NCBI GenBank assembly: GCA_020849475.1
Contig: JADLGE010000061.1
Coordinates: 1-60,772 of the forward strand
Reading direction: 5' to 3'
DNA: 60,772 bases
Origin: Gammaproteobacteria bacterium
GTDB taxonomy: Bacteria > Pseudomonadota > Gammaproteobacteria > Ga0077536
Of the stretch, positions 29,761 to 39,993 are shown piece by piece (position 1 is the stretch's first letter; every line of letters begins with the position of its first letter). The notes under the pieces are model-generated. The model had not been told where the DNA came from and made no database searches. It saw only the letters and a program-made list of their open reading frames with translations. The translations under genes were made by a program, and so were the position numbers.

Positions 29761-31625
29761 TGCTGCTGCTGGCGCTGTTTGCCGGCGGCGCGCCGGCAGG
29801 CGTGCTGGATGAAATCGACAATATCGCCAAGCCCGAGAAGCTCGCCGGGCAGCGTGATTTCCTGCCGCCCGACCAGGCCTTCGTCATGACCGAAAGCACC
29901 GCAGCCGATGGCAGCCTGGTGCTGCGCTGGGACATCCAGCCCGGCTATTACCTGTATCGCGACAAGTTCAAGGTCAGTCCCGCCACGCCCGGCCTGACTT
30001 TGGGTGAGCCGCGCATCCCCGACGGCGAGACCAAGCAGGATCCCGAATTCGGCGCGGTCAAAATCTTCAAGCACGCGGCCGAGCTCAGCGTACCCGTCAG
30101 CGCACGCCCGGCGGCGGGTGGCGTGTTCGAGGCGGAAGTGCGCTACCAGGGCTGCGCCGAGGACGGCATCTGCTATCCGCCCATCAAAAAGAAAGTCGCA
30201 TTCACGGCCGCGGCCGACAGCGCCGCGCCGGTCAGCGCAGGCGGCTCGCCGGGCAGCGCCGCCGGCAACGCCACGAACACCAGCGGCAACGCGCCCAGCG
30301 CGGGCGCTGAGCAGGGCGCCGCCGATCGCATCACCACCGAACTCAAGCAGCGTTCGCTGGCGCTGACCCTGGTCAGCTTCCTGGGCCTGGGCGTGCTGCT
30401 CGCGTTCACGCCGTGCGTACTGCCGATGGTGCCGATCCTGTCCGGCATCATCATCGGTCAGCAGCAGCCGGTCAGCGCCTCGCGCGGCTTCGCGCTGTCG
30501 TCGGTCTACGTGGTGGCGATGGCCGCGACCTATGCGCTGGCCGGCGTCGCCGCCGGGCTGCTCGGCCACAATCTGCAGGCAGCATTTCAGAAGCCCGCCG
30601 TGTTGATTGCCTTCAGCACGCTGTTCGTGGCGCTGTCGCTGTCGATGTTCGGTTTCTACGAACTGCAATTGCCCAATGCCCTGCAAACCCGCCTCGACCG
30701 CATGAGCCGTGCGCAGCGCGGCGGCAGTTATCTCGGTGTCGCGGTGATGGGCTCGCTGTCGGCCCTCATCGTCGGGCCGTGCGTGGCGCCGCCCTTGGCT
30801 GGCGCCTTGGCTTACATCAGCCAGACCGGCTCGGCGGTGGTCGGCGGCAGTGCGCTGTTCGCGCTCGGCATCGGCATGGGCCTGCCGCTGATTGCACTCG
30901 GCACCTCGGCCGGCGGTCTGCTGCCGCGCGTCGGCGCGTGGATGGAAAACATCAAGCGTGTGTTCGGCGTGGTGTTCCTGGGGGTGGCCATCATGTTCCT
31001 GTCGCGCATCCTGCCGGGGCCGGTGGTGCTGGCGCTGTGGGCGCTGCTGCTGATCGGCTCGGCGGTGTATCTCGGCGCGCTCGAACGGCATCACGAACAC
31101 GCGAGCGGCTGGAAGCGCTTCAACCAGGGCCTGGGTGTGGCCAGCCTGGTGTATGGCGTGACACTGGTGGTCGGCGCGGCCGCCGGTGGCGAAGATCCGC
31201 TGCAGCCCCTGGCGCCGCTGGCCGGCGCGCGCGCCAATGCCGCGACCACCTCGCAGGCGTCCTTCGTCAAGGTCGATTCGCTGGCCGCCGTCGAGCAGCA
31301 GATTGCCAGTGCGCGCAGCGCCGGACAGCCGGTCATGCTCGATTTCTATGCCGACTGGTGCATTGAATGTAAGCACCTCGAAAAGCAGACCTTCGCCCAT
31401 GCAGAGGTCGCGCCGCGCCTGTCCGGCATGAAATTGCTGCGCGCCGACGTCACGGCCGGCTCGGCCGACGACAAAGCGTTGCTCGAGCACTACGGTCTTT
31501 TTGGTCCGCCGGCGGTGCTGTTCTTCACCGATGGCCAGGAACTGCGCAACAATCGAGTCACGGGCTTCGTCGAAGCCTCGGAATTCAACGGACACCTGGA
31601 CCGACTCGGCACGACTCGACCATGA
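29730..31625 (+). CDS. dsbD: Thiol:disulfide interchange protein DsbD
   Basis: Moves electrons from cytosolic thioredoxin across the membrane to periplasmic DsbC, DsbG and cytochrome maturation proteins. The 631-residue precursor begins with a signal peptide (MDKSRRFALLMLLLALFAGGAPA). The alpha domain has the cysteine pair in YQGCAEDGICYPP. The membrane domain has FTPCVLPMVPILSGI and IVGPCVAPPLAGAL, and the gamma domain has the thioredoxin motif YADWCIECKHLE. A low-complexity Ala/Gly/Ser/Asn linker joins alpha to the membrane domain. It overlaps cutA by 31 bp and the next gene by 4 bp. Confidence 0.96.
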   Translation: MDKSRRFALLMLLLALFAGGAPAGVLDEIDNIAKPEKLAGQRDFLPPDQAFVMTESTAADGSLVLRWDIQPGYYLYRDKFKVSPATPGLTLGEPRIPDGETKQDPEFGAVKIFKHAAELSVPVSARPAAGGVFEAEVRYQGCAEDGICYPPIKKKVAFTAAADSAAPVSAGGSPGSAAGNATNTSGNAPSAGAEQGAADRITTELKQRSLALTLVSFLGLGVLLAFTPCVLPMVPILSGIIIGQQQPVSASRGFALSSVYVVAMAATYALAGVAAGLLGHNLQAAFQKPAVLIAFSTLFVALSLSMFGFYELQLPNALQTRLDRMSRAQRGGSYLGVAVMGSLSALIVGPCVAPPLAGALAYISQTGSAVVGGSALFALGIGMGLPLIALGTSAGGLLPRVGAWMENIKRVFGVVFLGVAIMFLSRILPGPVVLALWALLLIGSAVYLGALERHHEHASGWKRFNQGLGVASLVYGVTLVVGAAAGGEDPLQPLAPLAGARANAATTSQASFVKVDSLAAVEQQIASARSAGQPVMLDFYADWCIECKHLEKQTFAHAEVAPRLSGMKLLRADVTAGSADDKALLEHYGLFGPPAVLFFTDGQELRNNRVTGFVEASEFNGHLDRLGTTRP

Positions 31626-32209
31626 AACCTGCTCATCTTGGCTTCGCGGCCCTCGCAGTGCTGGCCGCGACGGCTGGCTATGCCGTGCATCAATACAGCG
31701 CCCGCGCGCAGCTCGAACGGGCCCAGGCGCTGGCCGCGCCGGTCAAAACGCTGGCGCAGCCAAGCGCGCCGACCGCCCTGTTCGACTGGTCGTTCGCCGA
31801 TGTGGCGGGCAAGTCCCAGCCACTCTCGCAGTGGCGGGGCAAGCTGGTAGTGCTCAACTTCTGGGCCACCTGGTGCCCGCCGTGCCTGAAAGAGATCCCG
31901 GCTTTCGTCGAACTGCAGCAACGCCTCGGCGGCCAGGGTCTGCAATTCGTCGGTATCGCGCTCGACGAAGTCGCCGCCGTCGAGCCATTCCTGAAAGAAC
32001 ACACCATCAACTACCCGGTGCTGCTCGGCGACCAGGACGTGGCGCGCTTCATGACCGAACTCGGCAACCAGATAGGCGCGCTGCCCTTCACGGTGGTGGT
32101 CGGGCGTGACGGCAAGGTGCTGTCCATGCATCAGGGCGAGTGGCATGCCGAAGACGCCGCCAAGACCCTCGAGGGGTATCTCGCGGGGCCCGCGGCCAGC
32201 GGCAAGTAG
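31622..32209 (+). CDS. TlpA-like periplasmic thiol-disulfide oxidoreductase
   Basis: A 195-residue protein with an N-terminal hydrophobic anchor or signal (about residues 5-22) and a TlpA/ResA-type thioredoxin domain. The active site is NFWATWCPPCLKEIPAFVEL and the cis-proline loop is in LPFTVVVGRDGKV. It is probably held in the periplasm and reduced by DsbD, whose gene it overlaps by 4 bp. This pair upstream of aroQ is common in gammaproteobacteria. Specific targets are unknown. Confidence 0.9.
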   Translation: MKPAHLGFAALAVLAATAGYAVHQYSARAQLERAQALAAPVKTLAQPSAPTALFDWSFADVAGKSQPLSQWRGKLVVLNFWATWCPPCLKEIPAFVELQQRLGGQGLQFVGIALDEVAAVEPFLKEHTINYPVLLGDQDVARFMTELGNQIGALPFTVVVGRDGKVLSMHQGEWHAEDAAKTLEGYLAGPAASGK

Positions 32210-32311
32210 CGGCACAACTCGCCGCTAAAATCCGCAAACGCGGTCGCAAGTCGCGGCTATGTATGGTAGCTTCGCGCCTCCCGGATTGGCGGGATGTCAG
32301 GTTGCCACGGC

Positions 32312-32755
32312 GTGTCGAAACTGCTGGTCATCAATGGTCCGAATCTGAATCTTCTGGGCACGCGTGAGCCCGGCGTCTACGGCGCCACCACCCTGCCCGA
32401 CCTGGAACGCCAATGCGGCGAGGCCGCCCGCGCCCTGGGCCATGAACTCGCCACGTTTCAGCACAATCACGAAGGCGCGCTGGTCGATCGCATCCACGCG
32501 GCGCGCGGCGAAGGGGTCGGCTTCATCGTCATCAACCCCGGCGCCTATACCCATACCAGCGTCGCCCTGCGCGATGCCCTGCTCGGCGTCGCCATCCCGT
32601 TCATCGAGGTGCATATCTCCAACGTGCACGCGCGGGAGGCCTTTCGTCAGCATTCCTATCTGTCGGACATCGCGGTCGGCGTCATCACCGGGCTCGGCAT
32701 CCAGGGCTACGAGCTCGCCCTGCGCGCCGCCGACCACTACCTGGCGCGCCCATGA
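32312..32755 (+). CDS. aroQ: 3-dehydroquinate dehydratase, type II
   Basis: Dehydrates 3-dehydroquinate to 3-dehydroshikimate in the shikimate pathway. The fold starts at [22 protein letters not shown] (catalytic tyrosine in VYG), followed by [29 protein letters not shown] and [20 protein letters not shown]. The GTG at 32312 gives 147 aa and a family-like N-terminus; an ATG six codons upstream (32294) is possible. The 84-bp gap before it shows no clear element. It precedes accB as in pseudomonads. Confidence 0.95.
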   Translation: MSKLLVINGPNLNLLGTREPGVYGATTLPDLERQCGEAARALGHELATFQHNHEGALVDRIHAARGEGVGFIVINPGAYTHTSVALRDALLGVAIPFIEVHISNVHAREAFRQHSYLSDIAVGVITGLGIQGYELALRAADHYLARP

Positions 32756-32822
32756 GCGGCGCGCCGACTCGTTGATTCAAGCATTGCAGCCGCGCCATCG
32801 CGCGCAGCCGAGAGGACTCAAG

Positions 32823-33266
32823 GTGGATATCAGAAAAGTCAAAAAACTCATCGAACTGCTCGAGGAATCGGGCGTCGCTGAAATCGAAATCAAGGAAGGC
32901 GAGGAATCGGTGCGCATCAGCCGCGGGCCGGTGATGGCTTACCAGCCCATGGCCATGCCCATGCAGGCGCCGATGGCGGCTCCGGCCGTCGTCGCCGCGC
33001 CGGCGGCGGTTGCGGTTGCCCCTGAACCGGCGGGCAACCTCATCAAGTCGCCGATGGTCGGCACTTTCTATCTGGCGCCGTCGCCGGACAGCGCACCGTT
33101 CGTGAAGGTCGGGTCGACGGTCAAGGTCGGCGACACCCTGTGCATCATCGAAGCGATGAAGATCATGAATCCCATCGAAGCGGAAGTGTCCGGCGTGGTG
33201 AGCGCGATCCTGGCCGACAACGGCCACCCGGTCGAATACGAACAACCGCTGTTCGTCATCTCCTGA
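32823..33266 (+). CDS. accB: Biotin carboxyl carrier protein of acetyl-CoA carboxylase
   Basis: Carries the biotin that shuttles carboxyl groups for malonyl-CoA synthesis. A GTG at 32823 with GAGAGGA six to seven bases upstream gives 147 aa starting [21 protein letters not shown]. An Ala/Pro/Met linker (about 36-70) leads to the biotinyl domain with the modified lysine K113 in EAMKIMN. It lies 7 bp before accC. The biotin operon at 3.4-7.1 kb supplies its cofactor. Confidence 0.96.
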   Translation: MDIRKVKKLIELLEESGVAEIEIKEGEESVRISRGPVMAYQPMAMPMQAPMAAPAVVAAPAAVAVAPEPAGNLIKSPMVGTFYLAPSPDSAPFVKVGSTVKVGDTLCIIEAMKIMNPIEAEVSGVVSAILADNGHPVEYEQPLFVIS

Positions 33267-33273
33267 AGCGCCC

Positions 33274-34617
33274 ATGTTCGATAAAGTCGTCATCGCCAAT
33301 CGCGGCGAAATCGCGCTGCGCGTGCTGCGTGCCTGCAAGGATCTCGGCATCAAGACCGTCGCCGTGCATTCTTCCGCTGACCGCGATCTGAAACACGTAC
33401 GTCTCGCCGATGAATCGGTGTGCATCGGGCCGGCCGCCGCCGCCGACAGCTACCTCAATATCCCGGCCGTGATCGCCGCCGCCGAAGTGGTGGACGCGGT
33501 CGCCATCCACCCCGGCTACGGTTTTCTGTCGGAGAACGCCGACTTCGCCGAGCGCGTCGAAAAGAGCGGCTTCGTGTTCATCGGTCCGCGCGCCGAGACC
33601 ATGCGCCTCATGGGCGACAAGCTGTCGGCCATTCGCGCCATGCAGGAAGCCGGCGTGCCCTGCGTGCCGGGTTCGGGTCGGCCCCTGACCGACGACGTGC
33701 AGGACAACATCGCGCTCGCGCGCGCGATTGGTTACCCCGTCATCATCAAGGCCTCGGGCGGTGGTGGTGGACGCGGCATGCGCGTGGTGCACACCGAGGC
33801 CAGCCTGCGTAACGCCATTGCGCTGACCAAGCGCGAAGCCTTGAGCGCGTTTCAGAACGACAGTGTCTATCTCGAAAAATTTCTCGAGCATCCGCGCCAT
33901 ATCGAATTCCAGGTGCTGGCCGACAATCATGGCAACGTCATCCATCTCGGCGAACGCGACTGCTCGATGCAGCGCCGTCACCAGAAGATCATCGAAGAAG
34001 CGCCGGCGCCCGGCATCGATGCCGAGACCCGCGCGCGCATGGGCGGTCTGTGCGCCGACGCGTGTCGCAAGATTGGCTATCGCGGCGCCGGCACCTTCGA
34101 GTTCCTGTATGAGAACGGCGAGTTCTATTTCATAGAAATGAACACCCGCATCCAGGTCGAGCATCCGGTGACGGAAATGATCACCGGCATCGACCTGGTG
34201 AAATGGCAGCTGATGGTGGCGGCCGGTGAAAAGCTCACCGTGCGCCAGGAAGACATCAAACCCATCGGCCATGCCATCGAGTGCCGCATCAATGCCGAGG
34301 ATGCCTACACCTTCCGGCCGTCGCCGGGCCGCATCTCGGTCTACCATCCGCCCGGTGGCCCCGGTGTGCGCGTCGACTCGCACATCTATGCCGGCTACAC
34401 CGTGCCGCCTTATTACGATTCTCTGATCGGAAAACTGATCTGCCACGCTGAAACACGCGGCGCGGCCTTGAAGCGCATGGAAAACGCGCTCGTGGAAATG
34501 GTCATCGAAGGCATCGAGACCAATGTGCCCTTGCATCGCGATCTCGTCGCCGATGCCGCCTTCATCGGCGGCGGCACCGATATCCATTACCTCGAACGCA
34601 AGCTGGGGCTGGTCTGA
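33274..34617 (+). CDS. accC: Biotin carboxylase subunit of acetyl-CoA carboxylase
   Basis: ATP-dependent carboxylation of biotin on AccB, the first half-reaction of fatty-acid initiation. The 447-residue ATP-grasp enzyme starts [20 protein letters not shown]. It shows the glycine-rich loop [14 protein letters not shown], then [19 protein letters not shown] and the active-site [21 protein letters not shown]. Length matches E. coli AccC (449). It sits 7 bp after accB. Confidence 0.97.
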   Translation: MFDKVVIANRGEIALRVLRACKDLGIKTVAVHSSADRDLKHVRLADESVCIGPAAAADSYLNIPAVIAAAEVVDAVAIHPGYGFLSENADFAERVEKSGFVFIGPRAETMRLMGDKLSAIRAMQEAGVPCVPGSGRPLTDDVQDNIALARAIGYPVIIKASGGGGGRGMRVVHTEASLRNAIALTKREALSAFQNDSVYLEKFLEHPRHIEFQVLADNHGNVIHLGERDCSMQRRHQKIIEEAPAPGIDAETRARMGGLCADACRKIGYRGAGTFEFLYENGEFYFIEMNTRIQVEHPVTEMITGIDLVKWQLMVAAGEKLTVRQEDIKPIGHAIECRINAEDAYTFRPSPGRISVYHPPGGPGVRVDSHIYAGYTVPPYYDSLIGKLICHAETRGAALKRMENALVEMVIEGIETNVPLHRDLVADAAFIGGGTDIHYLERKLGLV

Positions 34618-34648
34618 ACAGCCGCGCCGCGTTGCACGCAGTCACGCC

Positions 34649-35527
34649 ATGAGCGAGTGGGTGGAATTACGTTTGCGCGCGCCGGCGCGCAACTACGCGA
34701 AACTCGAAAGCGTGCTGGAAGGGCTGGGCGCGAGCGCCATCACCACCAGCGAAGGGGATACGGAAGTGTTCGGTGAGCCGGGCGTGCCCACCGACCGCGA
34801 GTGGGAGACGTTCACCGTCACGGCGTTGTTCGAGGCCAGCGCCAACCGCGACATCATCATCAAGCGACTCGCGCCCTTCATCGGGCCCGACGCCAACCCG
34901 GTCTTCGCTGAACTCGTCGAACAGAGCTGGGCCGATTCGTGGAAGGATCACTGGCAGCCGCAAGGTTTCGCCAACGATCTATGGGTGTGCCCGACCTGGT
35001 GTGAGCCACCGCCCGAAGCGCGTCATGTGCTGCGACTCGATCCGGGCCGCGCTTTCGGCACCGGCACCCATGAAACCACCGCGCTGTGTCTCGACTGGCT
35101 GGCCGGCGAAGCAGCTCTGGCCGGTGCGCGCGTGATTGATTACGGCTGTGGCTCCGGCATCCTCGCGCTCGCCGCCGCCTGCTTCGGCGCAAGTTACATC
35201 GACGCGGTCGACATCGACGACGACGCGCTGGTGGTGGCGCGCGAGAACATCGCATTGAATGGCTATGCCGATCGCATCCGCGTCGGGCGTCCTGAAAACC
35301 TTCTCGAGCAGGCCGCCGACGCCTTGATTGCCAACATTCTCGAAGCGCCGCTGCTGGCCTTGTCGCCACGCTTCGCGCGTCTCGTGCCCCATGGCGGCCG
35401 CATTGCACTGTCCGGACTGCTCACCACCCAGGTGCCCCATGTGCTCGCGGCCTACGAGGGAAGCTTCGTGATGGACGCGCCGCGCGAACGCGGTGACTGG
35501 GCTTTGCTATGCGGCACCCGTCGCTGA
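34649..35527 (+). CDS. prmA: Ribosomal protein L11 methyltransferase
   Basis: SAM-dependent trimethylation of L11. The 292-residue protein starts MSEWVELRLRAPARNYAKLE at 34649; a longer open frame upstream overlaps accC and is not family-like. Domains: N-terminal L11-binding region, linker with FGTGTHETTALCLDWL, and the SAM motif VIDYGCGSGILALAA followed by NILEAPLLAL (the NPPY-like motif). Conserved position between accC and the DUF3426 gene. Confidence 0.94.
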   Translation: MSEWVELRLRAPARNYAKLESVLEGLGASAITTSEGDTEVFGEPGVPTDREWETFTVTALFEASANRDIIIKRLAPFIGPDANPVFAELVEQSWADSWKDHWQPQGFANDLWVCPTWCEPPPEARHVLRLDPGRAFGTGTHETTALCLDWLAGEAALAGARVIDYGCGSGILALAAACFGASYIDAVDIDDDALVVARENIALNGYADRIRVGRPENLLEQAADALIANILEAPLLALSPRFARLVPHGGRIALSGLLTTQVPHVLAAYEGSFVMDAPRERGDWALLCGTRR

Positions 35528-35537
35528 GATCCACGCC

Positions 35538-36899
35538 GTGCTGACCCGCTGCCCGCAATGCTTCGCCTGGTTCCGTGTGCGCGCCGAACAGCTGTCGGTG
35601 GCCAATGGCCTGGTGACCTGCGGCCGCTGTGAGCATGTGTTCAATGCGTTGTCGTCCTTGATCGAGGAAGACGCGGCCCCACCGCAGTCTGCTCCACCAC
35701 GCGTCGCAGACCCCGCGCTCGCCGAAGCGCAAGCGGCTGCCGAAGCGCAAGCGGCTGCCGAAGCGCAAGCGGCTGCACCTCTCCGCTTCGTTGCCGTTGC
35801 GGCCACGCCGACGGTGGCGCCGGCGCGGGCGCCGGCCGTGCTGCCGTCCATCACCACCGCTGCCGCACGGCCGGTCAGCCTCGCCACTGCGCCAGGCGCC
35901 ACGCCCAGCGAAGCCGCGGGCGCCGCCGCGCATGAAGCGTGGCCTGTCGCGCCGCGGGAATTGGACCTCATCGACGAGCTGCCGCAGGTCGACGCCCACG
36001 CCGCCGAAATCGAACTGCCGCCACCGGAACAGCCGGTCGACAGTCTCGACATCGGTCCGGTGTCGACGCAGCTCGACGATCTCGATATTTCCGATTTCGA
36101 TTTCTCCGCGCAGGACGACGAAGCCGCCGCGCCGCCGTCCGCCACGTCAGCACTGCCGGCAACGCTCATGCGCGCGGCTGCCGATGAGTTGCCGGATGAC
36201 GATGAGGTCGACGAGCGCGACGACACCGATCCGAACTACCGCGCCGCCCAAGTCGACACCGCCGACGCGCCGCCCGCACTGCCGCTGATTGTCGCGCGCA
36301 ACGATGAGCCGCTGCTCAACCTCGATCACACGGACGACGATGACCATACCGGACCGCGCCCCGAAGATGACGTGCCGTCGGTGCTGCGCGAGGACCTCGC
36401 GGCGCTTGAATCGGCGCCGCGAGCGTCGCCCTGGCGGGGTGCGTTATGGGCCTTGTTCGGTCTGCTGCTGGCGGCCTTCGCGGCTTTGCAGGTAGCGTTC
36501 ATCGAGCGCGAGCCCTTGCTCGCGAAGGTGCCGCAAGCCGCGCTGCTGGTTGACGCCCTGTGCGCGCGCCTGCCGTGTCTCGAACGTCGCGAGCATGGCA
36601 CCAGCGTGCGCCTGCTGGCGCGCGATGTACGCGAGCATCCGAATTACCGCGATGCGCTGCTGGTCAACGCCACCATCGTCAACGATGCCAAGACCCCGAG
36701 CCCCTATCCGGTCATCGATCTGCGCCTGCGCGACGCGGCGGGCAATGTGCTGTCGGCGCGACAGTTTCAGCCCGGCGAATATCTCGACCAGAGCATCAAC
36801 ATCGCCGAGGGCATGCCATCGGGGCGGCCGGTGTACATCGTGCTCGAGCTGGCGGGCAAGGCCAGCAATGCGGTGAGCTTCGAGTTCACGTTTTTGTAG
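35538..36899 (+). CDS. Zinc-ribbon / DUF3426 membrane protein
   Basis: A 453-residue protein from a GTG at 35538, 11 bp after prmA. The N-terminus has a zinc ribbon (CPQCFAWFRV and CGRCEHVFNA), then a long Ala/Pro/Asp-rich disordered region (about 45-290), one membrane helix (WALFGLLLAAFAALQVAFI) and a C-terminal DUF3426 domain (about 330-453). This is the standard architecture at the prmA-dusB locus. Function is unknown. An exact 18-bp tandem repeat encodes AEAQAA three times near residue 62. Confidence 0.85.
   Translation: MLTRCPQCFAWFRVRAEQLSVANGLVTCGRCEHVFNALSSLIEEDAAPPQSAPPRVADPALAEAQAAAEAQAAAEAQAAAPLRFVAVAATPTVAPARAPAVLPSITTAAARPVSLATAPGATPSEAAGAAAHEAWPVAPRELDLIDELPQVDAHAAEIELPPPEQPVDSLDIGPVSTQLDDLDISDFDFSAQDDEAAAPPSATSALPATLMRAAADELPDDDEVDERDDTDPNYRAAQVDTADAPPALPLIVARNDEPLLNLDHTDDDDHTGPRPEDDVPSVLREDLAALESAPRASPWRGALWALFGLLLAAFAALQVAFIEREPLLAKVPQAALLVDALCARLPCLERREHGTSVRLLARDVREHPNYRDALLVNATIVNDAKTPSPYPVIDLRLRDAAGNVLSARQFQPGEYLDQSINIAEGMPSGRPVYIVLELAGKASNAVSFEFTFL
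35721..35774 (+). repeat. 18-bp tandem repeat, three perfect copies
   Basis: GCCGAAGCGCAAGCGGCT occurs three times in exact tandem inside the disordered part of the DUF3426 gene, coding for (AEAQAA)3. Identical copies at DNA level suggest recent slippage; the copy number may vary between strains. Confidence 0.9.
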
Positions 36900-37162
36900 C
36901 GGCGACGCCACGCCTTGCGCGCCGCGCCGTGGGCCATCCTGGTGCGCCGCGATAAGCGCCCGTCAACTCTTTCTCGCCGTCCTCAATCTGGCTATCATCG
37001 CCGCTCGCGGTGACGAGCGCGCGCCAAGATGCGCCGCACCGTGAAACTCATTGCGAGGGGGTTGCCCGTGTCGACATGCAGACTGCTGCGTGCTGGCCTT
37101 GCTGTCGCTTCCACCCGCATCGAATGCCAACCGCAGATGTGAGCGCAGTCGCCGGACGCACA

Positions 37163-38140
37163 GTGAATATTGGTCCTTACCAATTCGTTGATCCCGTGAT
37201 CCTGGCGCCCATGGCGGGTGTCAGCGATAAACCATTCCGCGCTTTGTGTCGTCGCTTCGGCGCCGACTACGCGGTGGCCGAGATGGTCACCAGCGACGAA
37301 CGTCTGTGGCACACCGACAAGACCCGCACGCGACTTGCCCTCGACGGCGAAGCGTCGCCGCGCGTCATTCAAATCGCCGGCAGCGAACCGCGCATGATGG
37401 CCGACGCCGCGCGTCGCGCCGCCGATCTCGGCGCCGACATCGTCGACATCAACATGGGCTGTCCGGCCAAGAAAGTATGTAACCGCGCCGCCGGCTCGGC
37501 CTTGCTGCGCGATGAGGCGCTGGTCGCCAGCATTCTCGATGCGGTGTGCAAGGCTGTGACGATCCCGGTCACGTTGAAAATCCGCACCGGCTGGAGTCCC
37601 GACGAACGCAATGGCGTGACCATCGCAGGGCTCGCCGAAAACGCCGGCATCCAGGCGCTCACGGTGCATGGCCGCACACGCGCCTGCGCATATCGCGCGC
37701 CGGCCGAATACCAGACCATCGCCGCCATCAAGCGCGCGGTGCGCATCCCCGTGATCGCCAATGGCGACATCACGAGCCCGGCGCAGGCTGCGCTGGTATT
37801 GCAGGTGACCGGCGCCGACGGCCTCATGATCGGCCGCGCCGCGCACGGCAATCCGTGGTTGTTCGCCGCCATCAAGGCAGCGCGCGCCGGTCTCTCCTGG
37901 CAGGCGCCGGGCATGGCAGCGCGCGTGGTGGTGATGCACGAACATGTCGAAGCCCTGCACGCACACTATGGCGAGCACGCGGGACTGCGCATCGCACGCA
38001 AGCATGTCGGCTGGTACCTCGACGCCGCCGGCGATTCGTTGCACTCGAAAATGGAATTCAACCGCATCGAAACGGCGCCGGCCCAACTCACGTGGCTGAC
38101 GGCGCTCGCCGCGGACAAGGCATGGGAGCAAGCCGCATGA
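37163..38140 (+). CDS. dusB: tRNA-dihydrouridine synthase B
   Basis: FMN enzyme reducing uridine to dihydrouridine in the tRNA D-loop. From GTG 37163 the protein is 325 aa and starts MNIGPYQFVDPVILAPMAGVSDKPFR, close to E. coli DusB; an ATG at 37124 (338 aa) is a possible alternative. Catalytic and FMN motifs seen: INMGCPAKKVCNRAAGSALLRD with the catalytic cysteine, KIRTGW, TVHGRTRA and IPVIANGDI. Its stop overlaps the fis ATG as ATGA. The 263-bp gap upstream holds only a weak TATCAT (36993-36998) without a good -35. Confidence 0.93.
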   Translation: MNIGPYQFVDPVILAPMAGVSDKPFRALCRRFGADYAVAEMVTSDERLWHTDKTRTRLALDGEASPRVIQIAGSEPRMMADAARRAADLGADIVDINMGCPAKKVCNRAAGSALLRDEALVASILDAVCKAVTIPVTLKIRTGWSPDERNGVTIAGLAENAGIQALTVHGRTRACAYRAPAEYQTIAAIKRAVRIPVIANGDITSPAQAALVLQVTGADGLMIGRAAHGNPWLFAAIKAARAGLSWQAPGMAARVVVMHEHVEALHAHYGEHAGLRIARKHVGWYLDAAGDSLHSKMEFNRIETAPAQLTWLTALAADKAWEQAA

Positions 38141-38400
38141 ATGTCGCACGCACATCCGCCCACGTCGTCGAGCAACCGCTCGCGCAACAGGTGCGCTTGT
38201 CCTTGCAGCGCTACTTTGAAGATCTGAACGGCCAGCCCGCGGCCGAACTCTACGAACTCGTCATCGCCCAGGTGGAAAAGCCGCTGCTCGAAATCGTGAT
38301 GCGCGAAACGCGCGGCAACATCACCAAGGCAGCCCAGGTGCTGGGCATCAATCGCGCGACCCTGCGCACCAAGCTCAACAAGTACGGACTCGGCAAATAA
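38137..38400 (+). CDS. fis: Nucleoid-associated regulator Fis
   Basis: A small dimeric DNA-bending protein of 87 aa that controls rRNA, supercoiling and growth-phase genes. The C-terminal helix-turn-helix is [27 protein letters not shown], almost the classic Fis sequence; the N-terminal part has the core helices ([18 protein letters not shown]). Its ATG overlaps the dusB stop by 4 bp, the conserved dusB-fis pair. It is short enough to be missed because it is embedded in a longer unrelated reading frame. Confidence 0.96.
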   Translation: MNVARTSAHVVEQPLAQQVRLSLQRYFEDLNGQPAAELYELVIAQVEKPLLEIVMRETRGNITKAAQVLGINRATLRTKLNKYGLGK

Positions 38401-38402
38401 TC

Positions 38403-39959
38403 ATGACAGCACGCCGTTGGGCGCTGGTAAGCGTTTCAGACAAACAAGGCCTCACCGAACTCGCACGCGGTTTGACGCGCCATGGCGTCGGCATTCTTTC
38501 CACCGGCGGCTCGGCCGCGGCGCTGCGCAACGCCGGCATCGAGGTGGTGGATGTTTCAACCCACACTGGCCAGGCCGAAATGATGGACGGGCGCGTGAAG
38601 ACCCTGCATCCGCGCATCCACGGCGGCATCCTCGCGCGCCCCGGTGTCGATGACGCCGCGCTGGCCGCGCACAACATCGACAACATCGATTTCGTCATCG
38701 TCAATCTCTATCCGTTTCGCGAGACCATCGCCAAGCCCGATTGCGCGCTCGCCGAAGCGATAGAGAACATCGACATCGGCGGGCCGAGCCTGCTGCGCGC
38801 GGCGGCCAAGAACCATGTGCGCGTGAGCGTGGTGTGCGACCCGGTCGATTACGCGGGTCTGCTCGAAGAACTCGAACGCGACGGCCGCATCGGCGACGCC
38901 ACGCGTTACCGCCTCGCCGCCAAGGCCTTTGCCCACACCGCGTCCTACGACAGCGCCATCGCCGCCTATCTCGGCGCCCGGGAAGCGCCGACCTTTCCGA
39001 CGGATCTGCACATTCACGGCCGCCTGTCGCAAACCCTGCGCTACGGTGAAAACCCGCACCAGGCCGCGGCCTTCTATGTCGACGACCTCACGCCGCCCGG
39101 CACCCTCGCCGCCATGCGGCAGTTGCAGGGCAAGGAACTGTCCTACAACAACATCGCCGATACCGATGCCGCGCTCGACTGCGTGCGTTCATATCTCGAG
39201 CCGGCGTGCTGCATCGTCAAACATGCCAATCCTTGCGGCGTGGCCGAGGCGGCCAACATCGAAGCCGCTTACGAACTCGCCTACGCGACCGACCCGACCT
39301 CGGCGTTTGGCGGCATCATCGCGTTCAATCGTCCGCTCAGCGCGGCGGTCGCCAAGCTCATCGTCGATCGCCAGTTCGTGGAAGTGATCGTCGCGCCCAG
39401 CGTCGATGCCGATGCGCGCGCGGTGCTGGAGCCGAAGACCAATATCCGCGTGCTCGAAGTCGGCGCGTTTCCGCAAGCGCCCCATCGCCAGCTCGAATAC
39501 AAGCGCGTGATGGGCGGCCTGCTGGTGCAGGACCGCGACGTCGCCGCGCAGCTTTTGACGCTCGCCGACCTCAAGACCGTCAGCAAGCGCGCGCCGACCG
39601 CGCAGGAATTGCAGGACCTGCTGTTCGCGTGGCGGGTGGTGGCCTGTGTGAAATCCAATGCCATTGTCTATGCGCGCGACAAGCGCACCATCGGCATCGG
39701 CGCCGGCCAGATGAGCCGCGTCTACAGCGCGCGCATCGCCGCCATCAAGGCCGCCGATGAAGGCCTGGAAGTGGCCGGTTCGGTGATGGCTTCCGACGCG
39801 TTCTTCCCGTTTCGCGACGGCATCGACGCGGCCGCCGCGGCCGGCATCCGCGCCGTCATTCAACCCGGCGGTTCGATGCGCGACAACGAAGTGATCGCCG
39901 CCGCCGACGAACACGGCATGGCCATGGTCTTCACCGGCGAACGCCATTTCCGCCATTGA
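38403..39959 (+). CDS. purH: Bifunctional AICAR formyltransferase / IMP cyclohydrolase
   Basis: Last two steps of de novo IMP synthesis. The 518-residue protein begins [21 protein letters not shown]; the IMP cyclohydrolase domain (about 1-200) contains [18 protein letters not shown]. The AICAR transformylase domain has [34 protein letters not shown] and [10 protein letters not shown]. It lies 2 bp after fis and 34 bp before purD. Confidence 0.97.
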   Translation: MTARRWALVSVSDKQGLTELARGLTRHGVGILSTGGSAAALRNAGIEVVDVSTHTGQAEMMDGRVKTLHPRIHGGILARPGVDDAALAAHNIDNIDFVIVNLYPFRETIAKPDCALAEAIENIDIGGPSLLRAAAKNHVRVSVVCDPVDYAGLLEELERDGRIGDATRYRLAAKAFAHTASYDSAIAAYLGAREAPTFPTDLHIHGRLSQTLRYGENPHQAAAFYVDDLTPPGTLAAMRQLQGKELSYNNIADTDAALDCVRSYLEPACCIVKHANPCGVAEAANIEAAYELAYATDPTSAFGGIIAFNRPLSAAVAKLIVDRQFVEVIVAPSVDADARAVLEPKTNIRVLEVGAFPQAPHRQLEYKRVMGGLLVQDRDVAAQLLTLADLKTVSKRAPTAQELQDLLFAWRVVACVKSNAIVYARDKRTIGIGAGQMSRVYSARIAAIKAADEGLEVAGSVMASDAFFPFRDGIDAAAAAGIRAVIQPGGSMRDNEVIAAADEHGMAMVFTGERHFRH

Positions 39960-39993
39960 GCCGGCGCCACGGCGCGCCGCGCGAGGACGACAC

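Noticed and set aside
29739..31595. Minus-strand frame of 618 codons antisense to dsbD
   Set aside because: No recognisable domain, Gln/Arg/His-rich composition, and dsbD on the other strand is unmistakable.
36900..37162. Small gene or RNA in the 263-bp gap before dusB
   Set aside because: No reading frame with a ribosome-binding site or family resemblance, and no convincing stem-loop series. Only a weak TATCAT is present.
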